Below the pieces are notes generated by a model that was not told the DNA's origin, did not search any database, and saw only the letters and a list, made by a program, of their open reading frames with translations. 64,000 bases of DNA, taken from a virus. Shown here piece after piece: positions 41,201 to 56,200 of this stretch. Location: positions 147,118-211,117 of IMG/VR virus record IMGVR_UViG_3300009104_001827; one strand, written 5' to 3'. The translations under genes were made by a program, and so were the position numbers. Each line of letters opens with the position of its first letter. Position 1 is the first letter of the stretch.

Positions 41201-44200
41201 TGTGTCGTCCCCCCTTATACCAAGGCCTCGATTGTAGTTGTCTGTCGCAGGATCACCCCAATCACCCCAATCTTTAGCCCAGTCGTGAGGCATCAGCCAT
41301 AGGTTTCCTTTATATATAACCCTATCACCATGACGATACCACGTAGAACTGTCCCAATCAAGTATTTCCTGAAATAAATCCGTCCACCATGATTGAATAA
41401 ACTTGGTCCCGGCTTTCGGAAAATCTCCATATTTTATTGTGCCGCTCGGAATGTCGTTGTATGCCCTCCATAAGCGACGGTTACGTTTGGGGCTACGATG
41501 ATCCTGAATGGATATTATATCTCCGGCGGATATATCATTTTCCCACAACCAGTTCATACATTCCCCTACGGGGATATTAGTTAAATCCGTGACCGCCAAT
41601 TCATTGTATTGAGAACTTCGTTTCGATTGAGAGCAGTAGGAGTCCATTTGATTTTCTCGCCCACGCCAGGAATGGGCCTCATCGGGCCCAATCGTAAAAT
41701 TATTCATTCCGTGCCTTTTGAGTTGGCCGTAAGCTTCCATGACATCTGTCATCGGGCCAAACCCAAAGTCTACCGCTCGCTGAGGGAATTTATAAAAACC
41801 AGCATATCGATTGAGCGAGCCCGCTCCCTGTTGAGCAAGGAAGGCTAACCAATGCTCGTAATTAGAGATTCCGGGGGCGGTATGTGGAGCCCCCTGCGAC
41901 TGGCGTCTGTGCGGTAGTTGATTACCGGAAGAAAAGACTTGTCCCGCAAGCGTAAAGGTAGGATATGAACCAAAATTGACGCCAATCCATACCTCTAATC
42001 TCTGTGTCCAATCCCACCCTTGGCGAAGCTGATTAAGAGCAAAAACCCAATCCCAAACGCTATAACCGTTGCCCGCATCCAAGCCTTCCAATTGTTCTGC
42101 CCCAGCGGGAAGATACCTCTGCCAGTAAGTTGGAGAGGGAACCTCACGGTTAATAAAAGTATAGCCTTGAGTATCAGTCAATTCTATAGTTTCTTTATTA
42201 TCTGAGGTTCGTTGATTCCATCCTGGAACATCGAATACGTCAAATTCCCCCAATCCGGAAAAGTTGTCGGGTTGTCGTTGATCAAGGCCCGCTGAATAAT
42301 TTCGATAATCCACCGCAAGGGACACCTTGCCAGCCTTGTCGCCCCTGTCTGCCCATGCCAGCGCGCAATGGCCGCCTATTTTTTCGGCGAAACCCGTGTA
42401 AATTTGGCTATGACCAATGGAGGTGGCGTAACCTCGCAGGAACCTTTTATACGGATCGCCGCCCCACTTTTGGCCCAGCTCCATTGTTTGGTGCATTATG
42501 CCTATCTGAGTTCGCCACCTGTGCTCCTTTTCGAGGCGGTCCACAGACCACATACTACTGTAACCAGTTTTCCCAGCCCCGGCCCCGTCTTTATCGGGAG
42601 CTATGTATGTGCCGTTAGGAATGGGCGCACCACCCTCAATACCTCCTTGACCCTCTTCCACCCTCCAATGCATTCTATATACTGTTCCACCAAAGTTGAA
42701 CCTATCGCCGGGCTTCAAAAATGTATAATTATCGTGAGAAATTGCATCGCCGACCAAACCGTGATTGTGATACTTGCCCAATTTGGTCATGGTGTTGGAG
42801 TTCGGATCCAACCAACCCCAAGACACATTCTCGCCGACGCCTTGGTTTTCTTGCCCGACAAGCAAACTGAATTGCGACTTCCAACTTTGATGAGCCTTAT
42901 CCCCGAAGGGCAAAGACCACGGGTCGCACATCCAGGCCCCAAACATGGCGGTTGAGGGGAAATTTATCCTTCTATACTCCAAATGACCCTGCAAGAGCAA
43001 AGAAAATACAGAGTCAGGTATTACCTCCGGACAACCTTGAGTAAGCGCTCCGGTCTGCAGTCCCAATATTTTTGTCAGACTCCCGCGTCCTGACGCCGCA
43101 GTAAGCCTTGGGTTCTTTGGTTCGTCCTTCACTCCAAACTGAGAGCTCTCAGCTTTAGTGGTATCAAAATCGCCAACAATCCAAGCATCATCATTAAATC
43201 TGTCATTGAAATTTCCGCCGAAAATAGAGTAGCCGAAAGTGTACGCCAAAGAATCTCCAAACGAGCTATGCAAGCCCCAAGTATCGGTCGCAGCCTCTGA
43301 GTATCTCTCAATTTTGGAGTATATTGGCCATTTTATGTCAGGATGATACTCTCCTTCATTCCCTGCGGTTGCCATATCGGGCACCTCGGAAATGCTACCC
43401 GCCGGCTTCCAGCTGTAAGTTTCGTCGCCAGTAAACCGGTTCATAAATTTAAACGCATCAAGCGCGCCTCGGGGGTGGTGAGTAGGGAGTGCTGGGGCCC
43501 ATTGGGAAACGCTCATCTCCCCCATCACTTGCCACCAATTATACATGCCATCAGGAGGATTTTGTGAATTATTCGCATGATTCACTACGCCGGGAAAGTA
43601 ATAATTGTTCCATCCGTGCTCAGAAGCATTAGAGAATAAATCGATCAAGTCCAGTTGACCTGCTGTGGGCCATGATTTAAAATTGAAGTCCCGTATAAAG
43701 CTCGGCGCGAACGGATCTAGTGAACCCCACCCGCAGCTCGCGTCTCCCCACGCTAAGCTCACTACATGGGAAAGCATGTTCGTCCAGGTGACAGTTATAC
43801 CGGTCGGCGCATTGGAGCCAGACACAAAACTGCCCAATAGATTATGGGTAAAATCTATATATTCGGTGTCGAGCAAATTCTTCTCATTCACTATATTGGT
43901 ATTACTGTCGCCATAGAATGGGTTGACAGATTCTCCGAAAATCGAACCTGCCGTCCCGAGATATTCGTTGTCTTGCCCTCCATAATATAAATACATAGTC
44001 CCTGACCCCCCATAATCGACTTGACTGGTGACGCCGACGCCCGCATGGTCAAGGTCTAGGTGCCACCCTGAAATTCTTTCGTCGGCCCAGGTTGACGCAT
44101 TAGTTCGAAGGGAGGTATAGCTCTTTCCTCCAATAATATCCCCGGAGGAATCCGGGGCATACATGACCTGGAAGCCCTTGGAAAATAACTCCCCGCTCTC

Positions 44201-47200
44201 GTTTACATAACTAATTGTTGCCCATCTATCAAGCTGCCATTCCCTGTAAAAATATTGAATTGGGTTAACATTAATCATTGACGCGGAGGACTCCCTCCAA
44301 TACAATTCCCCAAGAGAACTGCCAGGTTCAAAGGAAAAGAAATGGTCTTTAATACATTGGTAAATCGTGCCTTTATGAGTTACAAAATCAGGTTCGCGAC
44401 CAATAAACGCAGAACCCGCCTGATCGGCATTGGACCCTGCTACCATATCACTACCATAACCGTGATGAAATAGTGTATTTGGTTGCCCGTTTAGGAGCTG
44501 CGAATGCCCAGAGGGAAGGCTTGTTCGGTATGATTTGTTTGATACCCATGCGTCAGCCAATCGATTAATTTCCGGGAGAACCTTGTCCCGAATATCCTTC
44601 GACCCCTTACGACACAACTTGCCATCGATAAATTGTGGCCACTTTCGAATTCGCCGCTTGGGTTTACTCCAAAAGCCAAAAGAATCCATAAATACCTGCT
44701 TTGCAATAATAGGCTCACCCTCTCGACCACTTGCGTCATCAAGAATTACCGCAGGAGCCCCCTTGAACGAGTAATTCTCTAAATAAGGACGCAAACCAAC
44801 GCCCCCACATTTGTATGACCTTCCTTCCGATATAAATGTCGCACAATCACCTTGTAAAGATATGAATTCTACATTTGGAAAAATAAATTCGGGGCCATCC
44901 AAAAATTCAGATTCCAATCCGAGCGCATTCCCAAGTGAGCGCCCCTCATATTCATCCCTATCAGAGCCCGATATTTTATTCTCACCCGTTCCAAAAAGAT
45001 TTCCCGATTGAGAAAGAATGAGAGAATTATTACCAGAGGCGGCGACAGCGATAATCTCGTCTAGTTCCACGGCTTGATTGTTGTTATTACCATGAGAAAT
45101 TAAATGCGGTTTTATAAAGATTTCCCTAGTGCAGAAATGCGTGTCACCGAATGCTTTTTTATATAATTTGAAATTTGCAGTGCGGGGCATTTTAATTTCC
45201 GACGAAGGAAAAGTGTGAGTAGCACCGTCGTTTGGCATCATTCCTAATTTTCCCAAAGGGAACCATCCAGACAAACCCGTCGACCCAAGTGTGCCACCTG
45301 CGCCATTTTCCTGATTAACAAGGGCATGCATCGCCTCACCAATAGAGCCAAACGTGAGAACCTCCACGTCAGGCTTCTGCCATTTCCCTAATTTGTTGGT
45401 ATCCGCCCAATCCGACTTGAGCGTTTCAGGGGGCAGAGTCTCAAGTCCTCCGTTCTCCGTTATGCTCGGAATGGATATTTGGAGATGCTCCTGAAGTAAT
45501 GTACCTTCTACGCCTTCGCCGGGGCCGACGTAAACGACATGAGAAACGTGGTCTATCCAAACCCGACTTCCGGGCTGATAAGTTTTACCATAGGCCCATT
45601 TTTCAGGAGGTAGTGCCGGTTGCTCTATTGCGCTCCACGAAGGATCGTAAATTGGGTTAAGGCTAGAGGGGGCGGTGCCCTCTAACTTATAAAAACCTTT
45701 GCCGGACTCCCTGCCCAATCTATCGCCTAAATCGAAATCGCTTTCGATTCCCCCGGTTTTGTTTCTCCAATCTATTTGCTGCAGGGAATTGTCCCCAACG
45801 CCGAACACTTTGCCTGAGGCAGTCCTTATTAGAATGTGGTCGGAGCCAGCCTCAACTTGCAGCGCCTTATCAGAGCCATAATCCTCGTGGTCGTATAGCG
45901 TATGAGGCTCGGGAGTAAGAGTTGTACTGCTAATCTCATCCTCTATATCTGCCAGCGAATTTGTGCTCAGGTCATAGGTTTTAGTGATCGCCTTGGGTGC
46001 GGGCATCGACCATTTTTTGCCGTCCACTCGCTCAAGGGATTCGCTAAAGCCTATATCGCTAGTATTGTCGTCCTTCATGGAAACGAACACCAGAGTACCG
46101 AAAAGGTCATCTCCATCAGCGACCTGAGCGGTAACAATGTCGCCCTCATTATAGGAAGATTTCGATATTGTACTGCCTTGATATTCTGGGTCCTCACCCA
46201 TGCCGGCAGCCGCAGTATAATCGAAAAACCCAGAAAACCCGCGTGGCGAATACTTTATATGATTTTCCCAACTTCCGATGCCAGGCAAATTGGACCCGTA
46301 AATGGCGTCGTTATCAAGTATCCAACCCGCATGAAAGACAATATCCCCACTGTCATGAAATTCTTCGTTCACGGCCGCACCACCAATTTCGGCAGAAAGC
46401 AAATACCTGAATTTTCCCTCATCGCCCAGTAACCCCCATCCAGTTGGCTGACCCCAGTCATATTCCCACATGTAAAAAGTGTGATACCCTTGAGCAAGTA
46501 CGAGCGGTGGATCGAGGTCCTCATGATGACCTCCCCCATTATTCTCGGGCCACGTCCAAGCGCTCGCTGCCATCACTTTGTCCTGATCATAGCCCGTACC
46601 TGTTTCTCCAGCAACGCCATCGGCATAAGCTCGTACGTCAGGAGGGCCGTCATCGAGAATCGACCACACAACCCTATGGTCATTATACGAAATCATCCCG
46701 TATCTTGTTTGAACAATAGTGCTCCAATCTCCAGCGGTTCTTGCATCGGTCGTTTTTCCCGGAGAATACATAACTCCCCACCTTCCTTGGGTCAAAATCT
46801 CAGGCTTAATAGTTCTTAAAACAATCCCAGAAGAAGGTCTTACGTATATATGGAAGAAAATTCCTGAATCCTTCCTCCAGCCGGTCCCAGTGCCGGTAAA
46901 AGCTAGTTTCCCTACGATCTCTCCGTCAATCACGGGGAAGAGGGCATTCCCTACGCCATAATTTTCCGCATTAGACGATATTTCAGTAAAATCAATATCT
47001 ATCCCGCTCATAAAACACTCGAAGCGCTCGCCGTCCTCCTTCTTAGTTTTCTCTGCGTCAGTAATGTAAATCCATTGTCCGTATTTAGCGGTATAATACC
47101 AATTGCCGCCGGTTTTGCCCAATGACGTCAGCTTATTGTTTGCAGCCTGGGAGGCCCTGGCAAGGAAGGTGTGTCCTAATATCGGGTCTTCCACCCAATC

Positions 47201-50200
47201 CCTCATATAGGTTTGACTGACATACTTATTACGGAACCATTCGCTTTTCGCCAGGGTCCTTCGCTCAAGGGTCGACTTATGCCTGATGGCCCCGTATCGA
47301 GTGGCTCGATCTGCTTCCGTCAGGGGCCCTGCCCAATGCAGCTTTGCATATTCTTCGCCCGTCATCCAAGGGTAGAGTTCTTCTCTAGCATCAGCTACGT
47401 CAGTCCAAACATTCATATAATAATCCCAGTCGGTTTGGTCGCCATACCAAGTATAACCGGCGTAATCCTCCTTTTGTTCGTAGTCCTCTAAGGGGTATGG
47501 AAGTATCCCGGTCACCATATCTGTACTAAGTTTTCCGGCAGCACCACCAATTCCATTTCCAGCCCGGTGCTGGATCCGATATTCAGTTTTAACCTCCGCG
47601 TCCTCAGTCCATATCTCTGCGCCATATCCTAACAATAATGGAGCGTTTATGGTAAGGTTGGTCACCAGTAGTCCTGCAGGGTTATTAACGTTCCCCGCAT
47701 TTTTCACATACATCACCAATGCATTATTTCCTGCCGCTCCAGCTCCAGCCCTAAAGATATTACTAGCCCCGATGCCCTGGGGTCCGATGTCTATGGAGTT
47801 AAGCTCCCCAAACCACCCCCCATACCAGGCTGCGGTCACAGGCTTGCAGGAAACGCTATATATAAAAGCTGTCGAGTCACTCGAGGTAGTGTGGCATATA
47901 AATTCTACGCTGTGAGAGGTATGCGTGGCGACGAAAGTAAACTTTGTTTCCGTCCATCCAGACCCCAAATCTCCGACGTCAATGGCTTGGTGCCCACTTC
48001 CTGCATAATCGTTAACTAGATTTCCTCCTTGTACCGCTTCTAAGTTGTCAACAGTCGCGGTCGGCACGCCTCCCTCCCACGCCCAAATTATTGCTCCAAC
48101 ATCAGGCTCGGAGTAGGCGGTCCGGTATGAGACAAAAAACCGCACCTCATATTTCTGGCCCACCGTCAGGGGTTTTGGATAATTCGGCCCATACCTTTCT
48201 GCACTCAGTTCAGATCCTTGATGCCACTGAGTGAAGCCTGCTCCGCCAAGCTTGTCGGGATTCCATGTTCCAAGCTGAACGTATTCATTAACCGATGGGT
48301 TGAGGGATCCGGAGTCTTTATGGCCCCCGAATCCATATGTGTTAGGCGTATAATCATACCCCCAGGGCACGAGGTGCAATCTTGCCGCGCCACTGAGGCC
48401 TCCTGTTTCAACATGAGACTGTAACCCCCAATAATAATTCGCGCCCCCGTATTTACTTCGCATCACGCCTGGCTCAGTGTCGTAGCCCAACTGGCGCGAT
48501 CCCCACGCACTGCAATTGTCCTGTATAATTACAACCTTGGCGAAATTATAAACCCCCATACAGGCCAAATCAGAGAGGCTTGGCTTATTGGAGTTGTCCC
48601 AGGTGGTCGGATGATTTGGCCGGCTATAGTCGTAGCTTTTGTCAAGCAAATTACTGAGATATTCAAAACGGTTACCGTGGTTATCCAGATGCAATTCTAG
48701 CGTCTGAGCCACGTAGTGGGTCGTTTGGTTTAATTGTTCATACGCTGGATAATGCATCCCGTGGTCGCGAAGCTCCTCATCCAAGTTTGAGCCACTCGCC
48801 CCAAACCAAGATGTTGCAGTATTCCCAAACCCGTCCCTGTCGTTATTCTCCCCCCAAAAAGTCCCCCATTTTGTAACTCCGGGTAAAATTTGTTGTTCCC
48901 CAGATTTGCGAGCATGATCGTGCCAGTATGTGGTATACTTGGGGTTGCCGTTGTTGTCCACAAAATCCGGATGATCCTCTAGCCATAACCACACGTTGGC
49001 AGTCCAGTTGTCGGGAAATAATGGTCGCCACCCAAAAAGGTACTGGTGGCCATTGCCACCAGCATAACCAAGCATAGACTTATTAAAGTCCCAATTAGTC
49101 AGGTAAGATGTTGTCTCCCATTCCTCACCAGTAACCAAGTCGGGATTTATGCTGTGCCACCCGGCCTCACTGTGGATTTGAATATCCAGCATTGTATTAT
49201 CCACTGCGAAGTCGAATGACACTGTAACCTGTGATACATCAATTCCTTCATCAAGGTGAAAGGCTTGATAGAAAACGGGAGTGGCTTGCGGCCATAAAGT
49301 CGGCACCCCACCTTGTTCACTCCACCAAACCCCCACCCAGCTACTTCCTTCTGGCGCATCCAGCCAGTTCCCCGGAATAAGATTGTTTGGTATCCAGGCC
49401 GCTGGGTAGAGGGGGTCGTTCGCCGTTGCGGGTAACACGCCGTTGGGCTGCACAGACCAAGCGGTATCCTTTTTGCTGTCGGAAGAATATTGGCCCCCAA
49501 ACTGGACCCCAGTATTATAAATGTTAATCTCTTTGTGAGATTCTCGCTGAGTCAGTACGGACCATACCGCAACATCAGCGGGGGTTTTGTCCACCGTAGT
49601 AGTGACGGCTCCCTTGGCATATTGTTTATCAAATTCGTTGGAATTATAATAGGTTGCGGTGCTCGCCCTCCAATATCCATTATAGAACCAAATTAAATTA
49701 TCTACATTTGCAACGTGCCTATATACCGGGTAACCACCGGTTGGACTGGGGAGGTCGACCTTCCGGTACGATCCCGCAATCCCCACGCTGGGGTCACTGA
49801 TGGTTGTGCCGTCCTGACGGATTACATTTCCACCAAAGAACTCAATGGAACCCCAGTCTTCTTCAGCGATCCTTTTAACATCTGGATTTAAACCATTGCT
49901 GTCCGTAGCAACATAGGCTGGCCCCGTGTTTGGCCAATATTTATGGAGATAATTATTGTTTAAATTATCGAAATTTGTGCTGGCTGCATCCTGGGTAACC
50001 AGCGGGGTGATACTCTCGCTTACGCTATTCCACTCGCCAGGAATAACTCCAGGAAAGGTGTGGGCTCCAGCGCCTTGATCCCCAATTTTACTCCAAAGGG
50101 AGCCCGAGTAGGATACATATTGACCGTTAACATAATCTATATGTTCTATATATGGCTCCCAGGTTTCTCCGTAGGCAATATTGCCTTGTATTAGCGATCC

Positions 50201-53200
50201 ATATTTTACGGCTTCCCCACCCGCAAATGGGTCGGGATCGCGGTCCGTCATATGATGAATCAGGCCCCAGTTGTCATTTTGCCAAAGTTCATTTACCGTT
50301 AAATCTCCGAACGAATCAAAGGTATCGCTCCCACCATGGAACATAACATTATCCGCTCGCCTGACCTCGCCATGGGTTGCTTCGCTGTGGAAATCCAAGC
50401 CTTGCACCGGGATGTCCTTGCACCCTATAATTGACCCTAGGATTTTTACATCGCCGTCTTCTGTGACGTAGATCGTAGAATGCTCATTTGTTGACGCCCA
50501 AACAACATTATCATCTGTTAATTTTACCGGAAACGGGACCGCCGGAGCATTGCGGTTTGCAGCCAATTTAAGGCAGTTCGCCCTAAGATTATTGTCATCG
50601 TTATTATTGAGAGAGTGCTGACTCGGGCGATCCATGTATGAATAATTTGCTCGATCCTTAAGCCTATACATCGCAAGGGCGAGGCATTCAGTGCCAGATA
50701 CCGTCATGGTCTTGCTATCGTGGAAGTAATCTATAACGCAATGATTTTTGTGCGATCCCCCGTAAGGCAGGTCTAGATCTGGCCAGCCTATGTACTCCCA
50801 TTTGGGACTAATCCCCGGCTCGTCTTCCGGAAGGGCGTTTTCGATGGAGACCCATCGTTCGCCCAAATGCTCCCTTTCCTTAAACCAACTAATGGACTCA
50901 TTATCGGTCCACGGAGCTGCTTCGCGGGCTCCATTGTATTTCTTGTCGTGCCCCCACCAGCTCCGCTCATTCCAATCCGGGGTGCCCCATTCGCGCGTAG
51001 TGTTAAAGCGGTCCCCATCGTCCCATTGAGACGTTGGGTACAAATTCTGAAATTTACCATGTGGCCACGAGATGCCGTTCCAGGAAGTGAGCTTGTTGGA
51101 AATTTCCGCATTATCCCGATACGGAAAAAGCCAAGCTGGAACCATCCACCCTCTGTCATTTTGTACGGCCGCCCCCGCCATATGTCGCTCTTTGCTCCCC
51201 TCAAACCCTGCGACAACAAAATGTTCCCTCTTCTTCGTCGCAGAATTATCGGTATCTGTGCCGCCATAAAATTCCCAAGCGGGCTTTATCATCATGGTAG
51301 AAAGACTCTTAGCGTACTCCGATGTACCATCGAGAGAGAACGAGACATCATAAGCACCCTCCGCTCCGGATCGAGCCTGTCTTGCGAATGGAATATAGTC
51401 CTCAGAGTTGAGAATAAAATGAGTATTTACGACCTTGGGAACGCCCCGGTTGTCAGGCTTATCAAACCCGACGCATTCAATCCCCCCTTCTTTCCAGAAG
51501 TTTATATTGTCGTACCACGGAAGAATTCTTCCTGCGATTTTTAATTGCTCCTGAGAGGCCCACCAAGGTGTCACGCCAGCAGGATATAACTCTTCCTCCG
51601 GAATCCATGTTACATTATTATGCAAATAGGAATCTTGCTCGGCGCTAGTCTTATCGAACCAGTCTAACGGAAATGTGGCCCATGCCATCCTCTCCCATTG
51701 CGGGGCAGGGTTAGCCCGGTTATGATCTTTTGTTAGGTACGTCGCCCACCCCGCAAGGTGGGGGTCGTTTTTATTGCTTGCAATTGGGTCGCCTGCGGCG
51801 TGGTTAAAGTTGGCATATGATAAAAGGTCGAATCTGTCTTCGGCATCAATCAAATCATGAGACCAATCTCCCCAGTCTTCGGGATCGTCGCTAGAGCTAT
51901 TGAAGCTTTTATCTGTGATGCCTAGGGAGTTGTTTTCGTTCTTCCCGAATCCATATAGCTTCTTGTCTGTAGTAATAAATACGGTATTACCTCCCCCAGA
52001 CCTAACGAAATCTATGTCGGGTTCTGGGTCTAATAAGGTATCAGTCGTGCCGTTCGCGTATATTTTTACCCTTTGCAGCTCGTCGTCTTGTGCGTCCTTC
52101 AATGGGGCACACATATTATGCTTTCCAAACGTATCTAAGTTCCATTCTAAATTTGAACCGTAATATGTTTCAGGTTTGCCGTCAATTTTCTTATAATTAC
52201 TAATTCCGAGGTACCCCAACTCGGAGCTGTCCATTCCAGAGGCATACAGCTTATTATTTGAGATCATGAATCTATTTTGCCAGCCCAAACCAGCAGAAAC
52301 GGCATAGGTTTTGCTAACGGCATTATTTACGTCAAGATACGTATCTGCGTCCACATCCGGAGCCGCGCCACTTACGTTTGTAATCTTAACTGACATTGGG
52401 AGGATCGCCGTGTTCTGTAGTCCCGCAAATGAATTGCCCAATTTAAATTCTGAAACGAACCCTAAATTCCCCCTCAAGACCGTGGGCGAATTAAAGGCAT
52501 AATTAAATAAATCAACATCTTTCCTTTGTGTGCCCCCAGGGTTCTCATTAGAGAAAAGGGATAACGTCAATTCTTTTGTTGAACTCATATAGCTCTGGCC
52601 ATCAACGGCTTGCATCTCGAATGAGATATTAATATTCAAGCCGGAATTGGTAAATATATTTGACATGTTATCAAATGGCCTCAAAAGATATTCGCTTTCG
52701 CCATGAGTGGAGTCGAGTATATTTTCTGCGCTGGGACTAACTCCTCCCGCTGGTTCGCCTGAAGCATTATGAGCGTCTAAGCATGAATAAAATACCATTA
52801 CGTCATTTGATTGGCTCAGCTCGTTTTGCGTCGGCAAACTTCCGGAATCCTCATTGGAGTTCCACACCACACCTCTTTCCTTCGCGTAGACTATATCTCC
52901 CAATTCATAGGGTAAGTTATTTTTCCATTCATCCACTCGCTGCCACATGGATTCAAACAAAGACGGCTGAACGCCAGAAGACGCGCGCCGAGCGTAATAT
53001 AATATATTTAGTTCCTTTGTGAAATCTCCGGTGTCGAATGATTGATCGTGGGTCCAGGGAGCAATCTCTCCCTCTGGTCCGCTGATGTTTTTCCATTTTG
53101 GCATTACCTGCAATTTATCTCCAAGCTGCTCAAGCAGTCCTATATTAGATCCGTTGTTTTCTATTTTGAGTATTGAAGAATTTTTATGGGACACTTCATC

Positions 53201-56200
53201 GTATTGGTATTCAATTTTACTATTCATGCCGCCCAACAAAGAATCTGAATCGAGGAGCGACTCACTAATAATCCTTGATGCATACTCCACAGGTCGAACA
53301 AATACCCAAGATTCACTCACGCCAGGTACTTGGCCTGCGGGGATATCAGTATCGGCTTGCCACACATAGGTGCCATCGTGCACTGCCTCGTCAGCGGAGT
53401 AGGCCTGGTTGGAAAGCCACTGAGATGGTTCGCCGATCCTTATGTAGGGACTTTCCATAATCCCTGCGTATGTCAGTCCAAAATCAGAATAAGAATCGCC
53501 GGTGTTTATCGGCAACCTTAGGTATCTTCCTAAAACATTAGCATTGGACATAGAGGAAATAAACCCAGAGTAGGTCGTAAAGTTATTCCCGTCCGCCCCC
53601 TTTAGCTGGGGGATTAGTTTAATTGTTTGATTGGAATTGATGCTGATTTCCCCACCATCATATATTGCGCCATGATTTGGATGGCCAGTATCGGCGTTTC
53701 CTCCAGTATATATTTCAGTTGTTAACTCTATTGTTGGAGGGTATGACTCATCCTCTTTAACGAACTTAATTGGATTTACATCGCCCACTCCTCGACTATC
53801 GAGATTAAATCCTGCGTCGAGATTGAAGTCGATATCACTATCAATCGAGTCCACCCAACCCCTGAAGGCCCGTATGGCAGGATGCCTATCTTCATCTTGA
53901 TTATTCTCGTTAAGTGGGTGTGGAAGGTCTCCCGAAGAAAGGGTGTCGCCTTCTGCCCTCAGATCAACGTTCCAGTCCTCATAGTTAACACTTACATAGT
54001 CAAGCGATGCCAAAAACAAAGGGCTATCTGCATCCGGAACGCCGCCGACCCAAGTATCTATCATATGTGTTGTGGGATATTTTATTCTTGGAGTCCAGAA
54101 CTTCGCATTGTTGCCGGAGGCATCATAGGTTTTTAATCTTGGCCCAAAAATATCCAGCCTAGAGTTGAAGGCTTCAGACACGGCGTATTCGCTTGAACCT
54201 TCGGCCTTATGTATAAAATCAAAATCTCCTTCAGTTAAAAAGTATTGTGGCTCCACGCCAGCAGCGATCTCCTCTGAAGATGGATAGGTGCGATCAAGGT
54301 CAAATTCCCTACGCGCCACCGGCTGCCAATATTCACTAGGACGAATAACCAATGTATAGTTGCTCGTAAATCCACTCATAGTCCCGGAATTTATCGACAC
54401 GGGGAATTCGTAGATTTTTTTACCGACATACCCGGAAATGTCAGCCTTATATTGAAGGCCCTCTATAACGGTTGAGTTTTGCAAGTTCCCTTCCAAAACA
54501 AAATTATCATCCAATAGGGGAGTTGCATCCGAGACATAACAGAACTGTTTAATTTTAACCCGCCATTCATTGTCGTCCATTTTTACGGCGTCACCAATTC
54601 GATAGTAATTTTCATAGGTAAGATCATATGAATAATTATCCGAACCAAAGAGGTCCCTCTGTCGAATTTTGAATTTTCCATCCAATTCCTCCAACCCGTA
54701 ATATTGAGCGTAAGCCCTTCCTCGATTGTCATTATTTGCGGGATCGACATTAGGGTCAATGCGCTCTGCGGTAAATTCGTTCTCGGTAATTTCGAGCCAA
54801 GTCGTTTCGGCATATAAGTTCTTTCCTCTAAATCTGGAATATTGTAGATCTTCTACTAGGTTCGATAAAAAATACGCCGTCTCACTTGCGGACTCTTTTG
54901 GAAATATCCCAGGAACAATCCCCACACCGGCCGGATCTGCAGGAGAATCTGTATCCTTTATGCACTGAAAGCAATATGAGGCGACCGCTGCGTCTGCCTT
55001 AAGAAATAAAAACTCAGCACTATCCAAAAGGTTCGTATTCTCATCTGTGGGATAGCGCCCGGCCCACTCCTGGTAGGTCAGGCTTTCCCCCGAATTCGGG
55101 TCGACCATAGTAGGGGTTTTCTCCTTAAGTGTGACAAGATCTCCGACCTTGTAATTTTCGGCCTGCTCCATATCCCACGGAGCTATATCATACAATCTTT
55201 CAGACATTAATCCAAGTCCGCTTGCTCCATCAAGAGAATTAAACCACTGAAGTCCTAGCGTAATCCCCGATTTGTTATTCGGGGGAGAAGTAGATAGGCC
55301 CGTCTGTGACGACTTAAAGATTTTAACCCAACCATCGTAGAGGGTAATCTGAGTAACCATGGATAATGGTGAAATCGCGGTATTGCTGAGAATACTTAGC
55401 CTGGTCCACTTCTCTTTGTTTAAAATTGGATCGTTATCTGCCGATGCCCCCATCGAGACATTAGCCTTAAAGAATAAATTTAAATGTAATGGAAAAAAGT
55501 TTTCATTATCATTCTTTAGGGATTTGTAATATATTTTTGCTCCGTCGTCTTGATATACGTATACTGTGTTATGCTCGTTTCCCGGAGAAACCCATTCAGA
55601 ATATACTTTCTCTTGTCTCCAGGCATCACACGCGATTGCTGTGGTCACCTCCCACCAATCTTCCCGTGGGACCCTAGTCATATTGCCTCCGGAATATTCC
55701 TTGGTATCATTCCATTCAGGTATATTTGCCAAGGTCTGAACGTTGCCCTGGGGATTTCCCGTACGATCAACAGTTAAACTGAAAATAGATTCCTGCTGGA
55801 GGTCCGATCGCCCCAAATCTATAAAGTGTTTTGCCTCAAATAAATTTTGCGATGTATCCGCATCAATCGTAGTCGACAAAACCTGATTGCCATCGGCAGT
55901 AAGATCTTTAAACTTACTACCGTCAAAACCCTTAAAGCCAGTCTGAAGCAACCCTAATGCTGCACTAAACTCTGAATCCGACATCTCGTCAGTTCTTTTT
56001 AGAATAGGCAGAAAAGCGGCGTCAACGTGAGAATTGATAAATTTCTTGCCTTCATTCTCGATCTGATCTGCCCTGCCGAGCTTGTTGCCTAATATTAAAT
56101 AGTGACAGGGGTTGTCTCCACTAACCGAGGCGCTACCGGTTATAGTCTTAATTGAGAGCAATTTGGTCAAAGCCTGATCCTGGGTGCTGGACTCAAGTTC

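Noticed and set aside
40664-51544. Several long plus-strand frames (for example 40664-41302, 42368-42955 and 50867-51544) opposite the giant gene
   Set aside because: Expected by chance over 20 kb of biased sequence; Pro/Arg/Ser-rich, unconnected, without promoters or motifs.
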